This document shows positions 1 to 6,096 of a stretch of 9,651 bases of DNA, piece by piece. The notes beneath the pieces are model-generated. The model saw only the letters and a list, made by a program, of their open reading frames with translations. It ran no database searches and had not been told where the DNA came from. The first letter of the stretch is position 1. The number at the start of each line of letters is the position of its first letter. The DNA is from Pseudomonadota bacterium (GTDB lineage: Bacteria > Pseudomonadota > Gammaproteobacteria > Pseudomonadales > Oleiphilaceae): positions 1-9,651 of the forward strand of contig JAEZAA010000005.1 in NCBI GenBank assembly GCA_023430625.1, given 5' to 3'. A program made the translations under genes and the position numbers.

Positions 1-54
1 GGTGGAACTGGTGGAACTGGTGGAACTGGTGGAACTGGTGGAACTGGTGGAATT
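1..54. repeat. 9-bp tandem repeat at the left edge
   Basis: Five perfect head-to-tail copies of GGTGGAACT are followed by one copy with a single change (GGTGGAATT). The array probably continues beyond the left edge. Being a multiple of three it is open in several frames: the plus frames read Gly-Gly-Thr or Val-Glu-Leu repeats. The Val-Glu-Leu frame stops at 86-88, and the Gly-Gly-Thr frame stays open to 348 but loses any repeat character after about position 60. It may be the 3' tail of a repetitive gene lying to the left, or an intergenic minisatellite. The window does not decide this. Confidence 0.9.
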
Positions 55-148
55 GGTGCACACTTTGCGCCAGGTGGTGTGTGTGTAGTGATAGCTCATC
101 TCTGTGCCGCAGTTAGAAAAATGGCTCTTTACAAAGCCACCAAACCTT

Positions 149-165
149 GTCGGTATTTTTTACAC
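149..165. promoter_or_regulatory. 17-bp site, copy 1 (possible enhancer site)
   Basis: GTCGGTATTTTTTACAC matches the site at 274-290 in 14 of 17 positions. The two copies share GTC at one end, TTTTACAC at the other and an AT-rich middle. It lies about 220 bp upstream of the sigma-54-like promoter of the PEP-CTERM gene and starts 125 bp (about 12 helical turns) before copy 2. This is the arrangement expected of upstream sites for a bacterial enhancer-binding protein. The protein that binds is unknown; PrsR, linked to PEP-CTERM gene control in some bacteria, is one possibility by inference. Confidence 0.5.
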
Positions 166-273
166 CTAAAGCACAGGAGGCTAGAGAGCATCTTACAGCC
201 TCGCAATGACGGCGCGTTCAGTTTATCCATCTTGAGACATGCAAAGAATCCTGTCGACAGCACGCGACAAATC

Positions 274-290
274 GTCAGGATATTTTACAC
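274..290. promoter_or_regulatory. 17-bp site, copy 2 (possible enhancer site)
   Basis: GTCAGGATATTTTACAC is the second copy of the motif at 149-165 and ends about 80 bp before the -24 element of the candidate sigma-54 promoter. A perfect 10-bp palindrome, CTGTCGACAG, lies just upstream at 251-260. Between this site and the promoter is AT-rich DNA with TTGATT (355-360), whose complement AATCAA matches the core half of an IHF site. The rest of the IHF consensus is not met. DNA bending there would suit an enhancer-driven promoter. Confidence 0.5.
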
Positions 291-368
291 ACACTTATCC
301 TGGCCTAACCCTAGGCAGGCAACAATAACCACTGTAAGTGATTGTTAACTTATATTGATTTGACCATA

Positions 369-395
369 TGGCATACTTTTGGCTGTACGTATGCT
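369..395 (+). promoter_or_regulatory. Two overlapping sigma-54-like promoters
   Basis: Two matches to the GG-N10-GC signature of sigma-54 promoters overlap here. The first, TGGCATACTTTTGGCT (369-384), has GG at 370-371 and GC at 382-383 and keeps TGGCA of the -24 element. The second, TGGCTGTACGTATGCT (380-395), has GG at 381-382 and GC at 393-394. Predicted transcription starts are near 395 and 406, giving a leader of about 55-65 nt before the GTG at 460. Short motifs like this occur by chance, but the position, two adjacent matches and upstream paired sites make the call plausible. Confidence 0.45.
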
Positions 396-438
396 GTCGT
401 ACATCCACTTATGGCTGTATGCAGTGTGTCGTACAACC
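380..438. repeat. Imperfect 27-bp direct repeat before the PEP-CTERM gene
   Basis: Positions 380-406 and 412-438 match at 21 of 27 bases. Both begin TGGCTGTA and contain TGTCGTACA near the end. The copies are offset by 32 bp, close to three helical turns. The first overlaps the candidate -24/-12 elements and the second lies in the predicted leader. The second copy does not keep the GG-N10-GC spacing, so it is not a second promoter of the same kind. It could be an operator or simply a local duplication. Confidence 0.6.
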
Positions 439-459
439 TCATTTCTAAAGGAAAAGAAA

Positions 460-1074
460 GTGAAAAATAAATTTAAAGCCGTTGTTGCCGGTTCTATGCT
501 GGCTATGAGTTCGGTAGCGCTTGCAGTTCCCGTTACATTCGACATTGATGGTGCGAACTCCTCCGTTAAGGTCACCAATTGCGACTCTTTTTTGAACACC
601 GGATGCGATCTCAGCGTCAGTAAGGTTGCAGGCCTTGGTGACAGCCCTGATAGTCCGTTTACTCTTGATGAAGGCCAATCTTTCGCCTTCGATTTCTTCA
701 ATATCAGCTTTGATAAATTCGACCATGGTTGGGATGTCGAGTTGGCGGCCGAACTCGCGTTCGAGTTGCCAGTAGCTCCCTCCGCAGGTAGCACTGGTGA
801 TGGTTACTACGGCTCTATCAAACTCTTTGGCTCCACCCTTAGTGGCGGTGCGCTGAAATGGGATCCGATCAACCCCTTTACGCTGGCGGACGGCACCCAA
901 TACACCGTATCTTTTGGAGACCTGCACGGCATTCAAGTAGGTGCGCCTGTAACCGTAAGAGCAACTGTCTCCCTGGTGAATGGACCGTCTGTTGTTCCTG
1001 AGCCTGCTACCCTGAGCCTGTTCGGTCTGGGTCTGCTGGGTCTGGGTCTGGCTAGCCGCAAGCGCGCAGCTTAA
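460..1074 (+). CDS. PEP-CTERM sorting domain-containing protein
   Basis: A predicted secreted protein of 204 residues. GTG at 460 is the chosen start: AAAGGA (447-452) sits 7 nt before it, and the protein then opens with a textbook signal peptide (basic Lys residues, hydrophobic stretch to about residue 22, likely cleavage after Ala-Leu-Ala). The C-terminus has Pro-Glu-Pro at 180-182, a Leu/Gly-rich membrane segment (about 184-198) and the basic end SRKRAA, the three-part PEP-CTERM signal that exosortase processes. The middle has no recognised domain; Cys41 and Cys49 could form a disulphide. Family knowledge links such proteins to exopolysaccharide, floc or biofilm matrix. No exosortase gene is in the window. 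The gene is visibly AT-richer than its right-hand neighbours. An ATG further upstream (379) in the same frame would hide the signal peptide and is not preferred. Confidence 0.9.
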   Translation: MKNKFKAVVAGSMLAMSSVALAVPVTFDIDGANSSVKVTNCDSFLNTGCDLSVSKVAGLGDSPDSPFTLDEGQSFAFDFFNISFDKFDHGWDVELAAELAFELPVAPSAGSTGDGYYGSIKLFGSTLSGGALKWDPINPFTLADGTQYTVSFGDLHGIQVGAPVTVRATVSLVNGPSVVPEPATLSLFGLGLLGLGLASRKRAA

Positions 1075-1090
1075 GACTTATCGCGATAGG

Positions 1091-1121
1091 ATTAGGCCCC
1101 GCTAAAGGGGCCTAATTTTTT
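1091..1121 (+). terminator. Intrinsic terminator of the PEP-CTERM gene
   Basis: A 10-bp perfect stem (ATTAGGCCCC at 1091-1100 pairing with 1107-1116) with loop GCTAAA is followed by a run of six T ending at 1121. It starts 16 nt after the stop codon. The T run is on the plus strand only, so it serves the PEP-CTERM gene, though the hairpin also separates it from the convergent gene on the right. A 10-bp palindrome, TATCGCGATA, precedes it at 1079-1088. Confidence 0.93.
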
Positions 1122-1174
1122 CATGCTCTCGAAACTGTCCTCCCCTTGCCCGCCCCATTCCAACCAAGCTCCAT

Positions 1175-1753
1175 CTATAAACTTGGCGTTGCCACAGGCA
1201 AATCCACTGCAGGCGATGTTCGGCGTCCGCCATTTCTCACAAAGGACATACCCACCTCGGCCGCATCGCGAGCAATCCCGCGCATGGCATCGGGCGAGCG
1301 CGGCATGCCGACCCGATCCCGATAATTGGGAATCTCCCGCGGCAGATCGGCTTCGGAACTGAGCGCACGGGCGCAGCCCCAGTCCACCGCCGTCACGCCG
1401 GCGACCGCTCCGATGGCCGTCAGCACATTGGCACGGCGGGCGTTGCCCCGGCCGGCATAACGGCCGAGGGTGGCGAGATCCAGTACATCGCCCGCCACCC
1501 GCGCCCACACCGCCGGCGCGGGATCGCGCATCGCCAGCACGCCAATGCCGGTGGCGATTTCCCGCAGGCCATACAACATCAAGAGCCGCTCGTTGCCTTC
1601 CATACCCAACCCCCGCGCCATGGCGCGGGGCGCCAGCAGCTCGGCCAGACCCAGGCCGATACTGAACCAGCCCAGCCCCTGCGCCACCGCATGGGAGGGA
1701 TGTTTATAGGGGGATGATTGATAGCCTCCGGAGAGGTGCCGTTGTTGAGTCAT
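1175..1753 (-). CDS. Cyclase/dehydrase-associated small membrane protein
   Basis: A predicted 192-residue inner-membrane protein. Hydrophobic segments are visible at about residues 24-42, 57-75, 82-98 and 107-126. Landmarks are GWFSIGLGLAELLAP (28-42), LYGLREIATGIGVL (60-73) and, after the membrane part, IPNYRDRVGMPRSPDAMRG (141-159). I recognise this pattern from proteins annotated as cyclase/dehydrase or DUF4267-like; no biochemical role is established that I know of, and no SRPBCC/START domain follows. ATG at 1753 is preferred because GAGGAG lies 7 nt upstream; an in-frame TTG at 1768 would overlap the preceding gene. The start is 11 nt after the stop of the zinc dehydrogenase, and the ribosome site overlaps that stop, so the two are very probably one operon. 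Confidence 0.8.
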   Translation of the reverse strand: MTQQRHLSGGYQSSPYKHPSHAVAQGLGWFSIGLGLAELLAPRAMARGLGMEGNERLLMLYGLREIATGIGVLAMRDPAPAVWARVAGDVLDLATLGRYAGRGNARRANVLTAIGAVAGVTAVDWGCARALSSEADLPREIPNYRDRVGMPRSPDAMRGIARDAAEVGMSFVRNGGRRTSPAVDLPVATPSL

Positions 1754-1764
1754 GAGTCTTCTCC

Positions 1765-2934
1765 TCAAGGCTTGAGTACGACTTTGACGCAGCCATCAGC
1801 CTTGTCGCGGAAGGTCTTGTACATTTCCGGCCCATCTTCCAGGGACGCCGTGTGGGTGATCACGAAAGACGGATCGATCTGGCCTTCCTGAATCCGGTGC
1901 AACAGGTCATCAGTCCAGCGGTTGACGTGGGTCTGACCGGTGCGGATGGTGAGCCCCTTGTTCATGACGGCGCCGAACGGGATCTTGTCCACCAGCCCGC
2001 CATACACGCCGGGAATCGACAGGGTACCGGCCGGGCGGCAGACGTAGATCATCTCCCGCAGCACGTGGGGGCGGTCGCTTTCCGCCATCACCGCCTGCTT
2101 GACCCGGTCATAGATACCATCGAAGGAGCGGGTGGCGTGAGATTCCATGCCCACGGCGTCGATGCACTTCTCCGGTCCCTTGCCCTGGGTCAGCTCGTTG
2201 AGCCGTTCGACCACGCTCTCTTCTTCGAAGTTGATGGGTATGGCGCCGCCGGCTTCCGCCATATCCAGCCGCTCCGGCACCCGGTCGATGGCGATCACCT
2301 GCTTGGCGCCCATCATCACCGCGCTGCGAATGGCGAACTGGCCGACCGGCCCGGCACCCCAAATGGCCACCGTGTCCGTAGGTTCGATGTCGCACTGGGC
2401 CGCGGCCTGCCAGCCGGTGGGAAAGATATCGCCGAGAAACAGCACCTGCTCGTCGGTCAGGCCGTCGGGAATCTTGACCGGCCCCTGATCGGCGTAAGGT
2501 ACCCGCACATACTCCGCCTGGCCGCCCGCATAGCCGCCGGTAAGATGGGTGTAGCCAAAGAGGCCGGCGGTGGTATGGCCGAACATGGTATCGGCCAGCT
2601 CTTTGTTGCGGTTGGTGCGCTCGCACACGGAATAGTTGCCGGCCCGGCACTGGTCGCACTCGCCGCAGATGATCGTGAAAGGCACCACCACCCGGTCGCC
2701 GACCTTGAGCTTCTTGTTCTCGGGCCCAACCTCGACCACCTCGCCCATGAACTCATGCCCCAGGATATCGCCATGCTCCATGCCCGGCATGAAGCCGTCG
2801 AACAGGTGCAGATCGGAGCCGCAAATGGCACAGGCGGTGGTTTTGATGATGGCGTCGCGGGGATGTTCGATCTTGGGATCGGGAACGGTGTCGTAGCGAA
2901 TATCCTTCTTACCGTGCCAGCAGAGTGCTTTCAT
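1765..2934 (-). CDS. Zinc-dependent alcohol/formaldehyde dehydrogenase-like
   Basis: A cytoplasmic medium-chain dehydrogenase of 389 residues, the usual length for the formaldehyde-dehydrogenase-like branch of COG1063. Catalytic zinc ligands are visible: Cys38 in CAICGSD and His60-Glu61 in LGHE. The structural zinc lobe is complete with Cys90, Cys93, Cys96 and Cys104. The nucleotide fold has GAGPVG (193-198) and Asp217 at the end of the second strand, which favours NAD over NADP. It would oxidise an alcohol or an aldehyde adduct; the real substrate cannot be read from sequence, and glutathione dependence is not shown. AGGAGA stands 6 nt before the ATG. It is followed 11 nt later by the small membrane protein gene, probably co-transcribed. 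A sigma-70-like promoter is at 3073-3101. Confidence 0.93.
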   Translation of the reverse strand: MKALCWHGKKDIRYDTVPDPKIEHPRDAIIKTTACAICGSDLHLFDGFMPGMEHGDILGHEFMGEVVEVGPENKKLKVGDRVVVPFTIICGECDQCRAGNYSVCERTNRNKELADTMFGHTTAGLFGYTHLTGGYAGGQAEYVRVPYADQGPVKIPDGLTDEQVLFLGDIFPTGWQAAAQCDIEPTDTVAIWGAGPVGQFAIRSAVMMGAKQVIAIDRVPERLDMAEAGGAIPINFEEESVVERLNELTQGKGPEKCIDAVGMESHATRSFDGIYDRVKQAVMAESDRPHVLREMIYVCRPAGTLSIPGVYGGLVDKIPFGAVMNKGLTIRTGQTHVNRWTDDLLHRIQEGQIDPSFVITHTASLEDGPEMYKTFRDKADGCVKVVLKP

Positions 2935-3072
2935 TCAGGGTCTCCTATCCGGCGGCATGACGAAAACACCGATGGGCAACTCCTGTTCGTCGCGCGGACA
3001 AAAAACCCGCGACCGCCCATGGCCATGCCATACGAGGATGTCAGCAAGTCCCTTGACTGACGCGTTCCCTGA

Positions 3073-3101
3073 ATTATGTGGAGCCCTCTCACCTCTCACA
3101 A
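3073..3101 (-). promoter_or_regulatory. Sigma-70-like promoter for the dehydrogenase operon
   Basis: Read on the minus strand, TTGTGA (complement of 3096-3101) and CATAAT (complement of 3073-3078) are separated by exactly 17 bp. They match the -35 and -10 consensus in 4 of 6 and 5 of 6 positions. Transcription would begin near 3066, leaving a leader of about 130 nt before the ATG at 2934. The placement in the only long gap of the minus-strand block supports it. Confidence 0.4.
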
Positions 3102-3132
3102 GGCAGCGGCTCAGGACCTGTTCCGCTGCGTG

Positions 3133-3161
3133 CAGAGCCTATTGGCCGTGCGGCGGCTCTG
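3133..3161. repeat. Inverted repeat after the GTPase gene
   Basis: A perfect 7-bp inverted repeat (CAGAGCC and GGCTCTG) with a 15-nt GC-rich loop lies about 17 nt beyond the GTPase stop. It could protect the 3' end of the mRNA or pause transcription. It lacks a T run. Confidence 0.45.
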
Positions 3162-3177
3162 GCTTTGACCGCTCTAC

Positions 3178-4062
3178 CTATGGCTGCTCTGGCTCTGGTT
3201 CGTCGGGCGCAGAGGCGGCGCGCACGGCCGCCGCCATCGCCGGTGTCTCCAGGCTGATCCGCCCAATGGCGCCACTGCGCAGTTCGGTGAGCAGAATTTC
3301 CGCCACCTTGTGCAGGTCCGCCTGACCGCCCCGGCGCACACAGCCGCGACGGGCGCCGATGGCATCCATCAACTCCACGGCGGTTGGCGGCAGTTCGTCC
3401 AGTTGATAGCGCTGCCGCAGGGCGTCGGGGTAGGCCTGCATCAGATACTCGGCGGCAAACATGGCCACATCCTCGTACTCGAACACCGTGTCCTTGATGG
3501 CGCCGGACGCCGCCAGCCGGTAGCCGCACTCCGCCGGCGACAGCTTGGGCCAGAGAAAACCAGGCGTATCCAGCAGCACGATGTTGTTGGGCAGCTGAAT
3601 ACGCTGCTGCATCTTGGTCACCGCCGGCTGGTTCCCGGTCTTGGCGATGGCGCGCCCCGCCAGGGTGTTGATCAGGGTCGACTTGCCCACGTTGGGAATG
3701 CCCAGGATCAGCGCGCGCAGGGTGCGGTTTTCCAGGTTGCGGTGGGCCAGCATGTCGCGGCAGATCTGCAGCAGGCTTTGCACCTCGCCAGGCTGCTTCT
3801 GGGTCAGGGCAATGGCCTTGACGTTGCAATCCTGCTCCAGAAACCGCAGCCAGTCGGCCGTCACCTGGGGATCGGCCAGATCCCGCTTGTTGAGGATCTT
3901 CAGGGCTGGCTTGTCACGCCGCAGGCCGGCTACCAGGGGATTCTCGCTGCTGAACGGCAGGCGTGCGTCCAGCACCTCGATCACCAGGTCCACCTGGGGC
4001 ATGATTTCCTTAATCTCCTTGCGGGCCTTGTGCATGTGCCCCGGAAACCAGTTGATGGCCAT
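3178..4062 (-). CDS. ylqF: Ribosome biogenesis GTPase YlqF/RbgA family
   Basis: A cytoplasmic GTPase of 294 residues involved, in the family, in maturation of the large ribosomal subunit. The motif order is circularly permuted, as is diagnostic for YlqF/YawG proteins: G4 NKRD (58-61) comes first, then G1 GIPNVGKST (121-129), a G2-like threonine in QPAVTK (145-150) and G3 DTPG (165-168). The opening INWFPGHMHKA and the DLVIEVLDARLP segment (25-36) are also typical. The alpha-helical C-terminal domain follows, and the protein ends in an acidic, proline-rich tail (about 284-294). AAGAGGA stands 8 nt before the ATG. It lies 39 nt after the DUF3820 gene on the same strand, so the two may share a transcript. 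All GTP-binding motifs look intact. Confidence 0.95.
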   Translation of the reverse strand: MAINWFPGHMHKARKEIKEIMPQVDLVIEVLDARLPFSSENPLVAGLRRDKPALKILNKRDLADPQVTADWLRFLEQDCNVKAIALTQKQPGEVQSLLQICRDMLAHRNLENRTLRALILGIPNVGKSTLINTLAGRAIAKTGNQPAVTKMQQRIQLPNNIVLLDTPGFLWPKLSPAECGYRLAASGAIKDTVFEYEDVAMFAAEYLMQAYPDALRQRYQLDELPPTAVELMDAIGARRGCVRRGGQADLHKVAEILLTELRSGAIGRISLETPAMAAAVRAASAPDEPEPEQP

Positions 4063-4101
4063 GGTCTGAGTCCTCTTGGCTACGTCGTCGGGTGGATCGG
4101 A

Positions 4102-4332
4102 TCAGGCGCCGTCGCGTGGCGGCTTTTTCAGGGGGCGAATCATAGCATCCAGGCCTTCGATTTTCAGATCCATGGCCAGATGCATCAGCATGCCCAGCTC
4201 ACCGGGCGGGAAGCCTTTCTTGGCGAACCAAAGCAGGTATTCCTCCGGCAGGTCGATCAGCATCCGCCCCTGGTACTTGCCAAAGGGCATGAGGGTGTTG
4301 GCCAGCTTGATCAGGTGCGTTTTCTCGAGCAT
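4102..4332 (-). CDS. DUF3820 family protein
   Basis: A small 76-residue protein matching the DUF3820 pattern. The core MPFGKYQG (15-22), followed by LIDLPEEYLLWFAKKGFPPGELG split over residues 25-47, is the conserved block. The Pfam family carries the name putative quorum-sensing-regulated virulence factor, but the molecular function is not established, and here I see no quorum-sensing genes nearby. The start at 4332 is chosen because the family normally has the HLIKLAN segment before MPFGKY; the ribosome-binding sequence before it is weak. It precedes the RbgA-type GTPase gene by 39 nt on the same strand. Confidence 0.85.
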   Translation of the reverse strand: MLEKTHLIKLANTLMPFGKYQGRMLIDLPEEYLLWFAKKGFPPGELGMLMHLAMDLKIEGLDAMIRPLKKPPRDGA

Positions 4333-4460
4333 CGGGTCGGTCTTAGTCGCAGGACGCCGGCTATTCTACCCGTCCTGGCCGGCGGCGTCTTGGCGCCCCC
4401 TGCAGGCGAGCGCCACTGTATGGTTCTTAAGTGACTTTTCCGTACCGCATTGGAGCTCCC
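4333..4460. other. Divergent promoter region
   Basis: This 128-nt gap lies between the start codons of the minus-strand DUF3820 gene and the plus-strand flavoprotein gene, so it should carry promoters for both. On the minus strand, TAGAAT (complement of 4363-4368) resembles a -10 box, but its -35 partner is poor. No convincing plus-strand pair was found. GC-rich imperfect inverted repeats (ACGCCGGC near 4353-4360, GCCGGCGGCGTC near 4378-4389) flank the candidate -10. Confidence 0.35.
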
Positions 4461-5378
4461 ATGGCGTCTCAGCAATCTCTGGATGATCTCAAGCCTCTGG
4501 ACTGCCTTATCGTGGGCGGCGGCCCCGCCGGGCTCACGGCAGCCATTTACCTGCGCCGCTTCTACCGCAACGTCCGCCTTTTCGACGCCGGCCAGAGTCG
4601 GGCCGCACTCATTCCCCGCAGCCACAACTATCCCGGCTTTCCGGATGGCATCAACGGTAACGAGCTACTGGAGCGCCTGCGCACCCAGTTGCAGCGCTAC
4701 GGCGGTGAGGTGACGCCGGCCCGGGTTGAGCGGGTGCAGCGGAGTCCGGATGGACTGTTTCATGCCGAGACCTCGGCCGGCCCGGTCGTGGCCCGCACCC
4801 TGCTGCTGGCCACCGGCGTAGTGGACCTCGACCCGGACTTGCCCGGCTTTCAGGCGGTCAAGGAGCAGGCGCTGATCCGCTACTGCCCGATCTGCGATGG
4901 TTTCGAGTTCAGCGACCAGCGCATCGGCGTGATCGGCTCCGGACGCCACGGGGTCAAGGAGGCCATCTTCATCCGCAATTACAGCCGCGCCCTGACCTTC
5001 ATCGGACTGACCGGCTGCGCCCAGCTGACCGATGCCCTACGTGACGAACTGACCCGCCACCAGGTCAGCGTGCTGGAAGGTCATGGCACCAATCTCTCGG
5101 TCACGGACAGTGGGGCGGTTCAGCTAGCCCTGGCGGACGGCCGGCGCGAGGAGTTCGACGTGCTCTACTGTGCCCTGGGCACCAAGGTCCGCAGCGACCT
5201 GGGCTTGTCCCTGGGCGCCGAGTGCGATGACGGCGGCTGTCTGCGGGTGGATCCCCACCTGCTTTGCAGCATCGACGGCCTGTATGCCGCGGGTGACGTC
5301 ACCGACCGGCTCGACCAGATCGCCGTCGCCACCGGCCAGGCCGCCATTGCCGCAACCGCCATTCATAACCGTTTGTGA
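4461..5378 (+). CDS. Thioredoxin-reductase-like FAD oxidoreductase
   Basis: A 305-residue flavoprotein with the two-domain plan of thioredoxin reductase. FAD is bound by GGGPAG (19-24) and by the C-terminal GLYAAGDVTD (273-282). The redox-active dithiol is present as CPIC (Cys142, Cys145) in YCPICDGFE. The second nucleotide-binding loop is GSGRHG (159-164). The HRRxxxR motif by which true thioredoxin reductases hold NADPH phosphate is absent; the equivalent stretch reads TFIGLTGCAQ (179-188). It therefore belongs to the broader NAD(P)/FAD-dependent oxidoreductase group, and its electron donor and acceptor are uncertain. No thioredoxin gene is adjacent. ATG at 4461 is preferred, with GGAG 5 nt upstream; an in-frame GTG at 4431 lacks such a site. 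It diverges from the DUF3820 gene. Confidence 0.88.
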   Translation: MASQQSLDDLKPLDCLIVGGGPAGLTAAIYLRRFYRNVRLFDAGQSRAALIPRSHNYPGFPDGINGNELLERLRTQLQRYGGEVTPARVERVQRSPDGLFHAETSAGPVVARTLLLATGVVDLDPDLPGFQAVKEQALIRYCPICDGFEFSDQRIGVIGSGRHGVKEAIFIRNYSRALTFIGLTGCAQLTDALRDELTRHQVSVLEGHGTNLSVTDSGAVQLALADGRREEFDVLYCALGTKVRSDLGLSLGAECDDGGCLRVDPHLLCSIDGLYAAGDVTDRLDQIAVATGQAAIAATAIHNRL

Positions 5379-5546
5379 TGGCGTCAGTGGCCCAGTCCGG
5401 GAAAACCCGGGCATACCCTGGAATGTAAATTGCTACCTGCATTCCTAAGAATGCATGCCTCAGAAGCAGGGCAGCACCAGCCAACGCCCTGCCGGTTCAG
5501 GCCTGATTAGGTCATTTCATCCATCACCAACGAGGGAGATAGAACG
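5379..5546. other. Leader with several inverted repeats
   Basis: The gap between the flavoprotein and the DUF883-like gene holds three perfect inverted repeats: CCGGG/CCCGG with loop AAAA (5397-5410), TGCATTC/GAATGCA with loop CTAA (5438-5455), and GCAGGGC/GCCCTGC with a 13-nt loop (5466-5492). In addition GGAATG (5420-5425) can pair with CATTCC (5440-5445), which competes with the middle hairpin. None is followed by a T run. No convincing sigma-70 promoter was found. GAGGGAG (5532-5538) is the ribosome-binding site of the next gene. Confidence 0.6.
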
Positions 5547-6095
5547 ATGGCAGAGTCCGGAACAACCTCCAGCGGCCAGTCACCCACGGCCAATCCACCC
5601 ATCGGCAAAACAGCCAGCGGACGCGCGACCAGCGACAATCTGCTCAGCGGCTCGGCCGACATTGGAGCGACCGGCAGCGGCGCCTCCATCAGCGCCACTA
5701 GCGGCACGCTTGGGAGCTCGGACCCGTCGCTTGCCGGCAGTGGCCATGGCGGCAAGCCCCTGCACCAGGACCGCCACGACGAACCGACCCACCGCCCCGC
5801 CGCCAAGGCGCCGTTTTATGGCTATGGCGCCAAGGAAGAAACCTACCGCCGGGAAATCGATGCCGAGGCCGAGGATCTCGAACCGGTGCAAAGCTGGGCC
5901 GATGTGCAGGCTCGCCACCAGCCTCGCTCCCACAACGTCCGCGATCGTTACCGCCACTGGCAGGATCAGGCCGTCAGCCAGGTCCGCGCCCGTCCCTGGC
6001 TGGCGGCCGGCATCGCCACGGGTGTCGGCTTGCTGCTGGGCCGGCTCTATATGAAGCGCACCTCGCGCGCGATGAATCGCCCTGGCCGCCTCTAA
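5547..6095 (+). CDS. DUF883 (ElaB/YqjD)-like membrane-anchored protein
   Basis: A 182-residue protein with three parts. Residues 1-70 are low-complexity, rich in Gly, Ser, Thr and Ala, and likely disordered. Residues 71-148 are charged and histidine/arginine-rich. The end, VRARPWLAAGIATGVGLLLGRLYMKR (146-171), is a single membrane segment that closely resembles the C-terminal anchor of DUF883 proteins such as ElaB and YqjD, which tether to the inner membrane and in E. coli bind ribosomes in stationary phase. The long heptad-bearing helix usual for that family is not evident, so the functional link is inference. GAGGGAG stands 8 nt before the ATG. The BON-domain gene follows after 82 nt on the same strand; a shared stress role is plausible. 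Confidence 0.75.
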   Translation: MAESGTTSSGQSPTANPPIGKTASGRATSDNLLSGSADIGATGSGASISATSGTLGSSDPSLAGSGHGGKPLHQDRHDEPTHRPAAKAPFYGYGAKEETYRREIDAEAEDLEPVQSWADVQARHQPRSHNVRDRYRHWQDQAVSQVRARPWLAAGIATGVGLLLGRLYMKRTSRAMNRPGRL

Positions 6096-6096
6096 T

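Larger units (their letters stand above)
2935..3177. other. Intergenic gap between the GTPase and dehydrogenase genes
   Basis: This 243-nt gap holds no convincing gene. It contains a candidate minus-strand promoter (3073-3101) for the dehydrogenase and an inverted repeat just after the stop of the GTPase gene: CAGAGCC (3133-3139) and GGCTCTG (3155-3161), 15-nt loop. No T run follows the repeat on either strand, so it is not a standard intrinsic terminator. The gap suggests that the dehydrogenase pair is transcribed separately from the GTPase gene. Confidence 0.6.

Noticed and set aside
1..110. Minus-strand frame starting MSYHYTHTTWRK near 103 and running into Ser-Thr repeats
   Set aside because: No ribosome-binding site, and the repeat is open in most frames, so openness is not evidence of coding.
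79..348. Open plus-strand frame of 89 codons, continuous with the Gly-Gly-Thr reading of the repeat at position 1
   Set aside because: No ribosome-binding site before the ATG, no recognisable domain, no coding-like codon pattern, and it covers both 17-bp regulatory sites. It could only be real as the tail of a gene to the left.
1852..3060. 402-codon plus-strand open frame
   Set aside because: It lies opposite the zinc dehydrogenase, whose catalytic and zinc motifs are complete. The frame is a by-product of high GC content.
3310..4434. 374-codon plus-strand open frame
   Set aside because: It lies opposite the RbgA-type GTPase and DUF3820 genes, both clear family members.
5397..5410. Intrinsic terminator of the flavoprotein gene
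   Set aside because: The CCGGG-AAAA-CCCGG hairpin has only five pairs and no T run after it.
5420..5449. Extracytoplasmic sigma factor promoter (GGAATGT, 16 bp, TCCTAA)
   Set aside because: The match to GGAACTT and TCTGA is partial, and the same bases are explained by inverted repeats.
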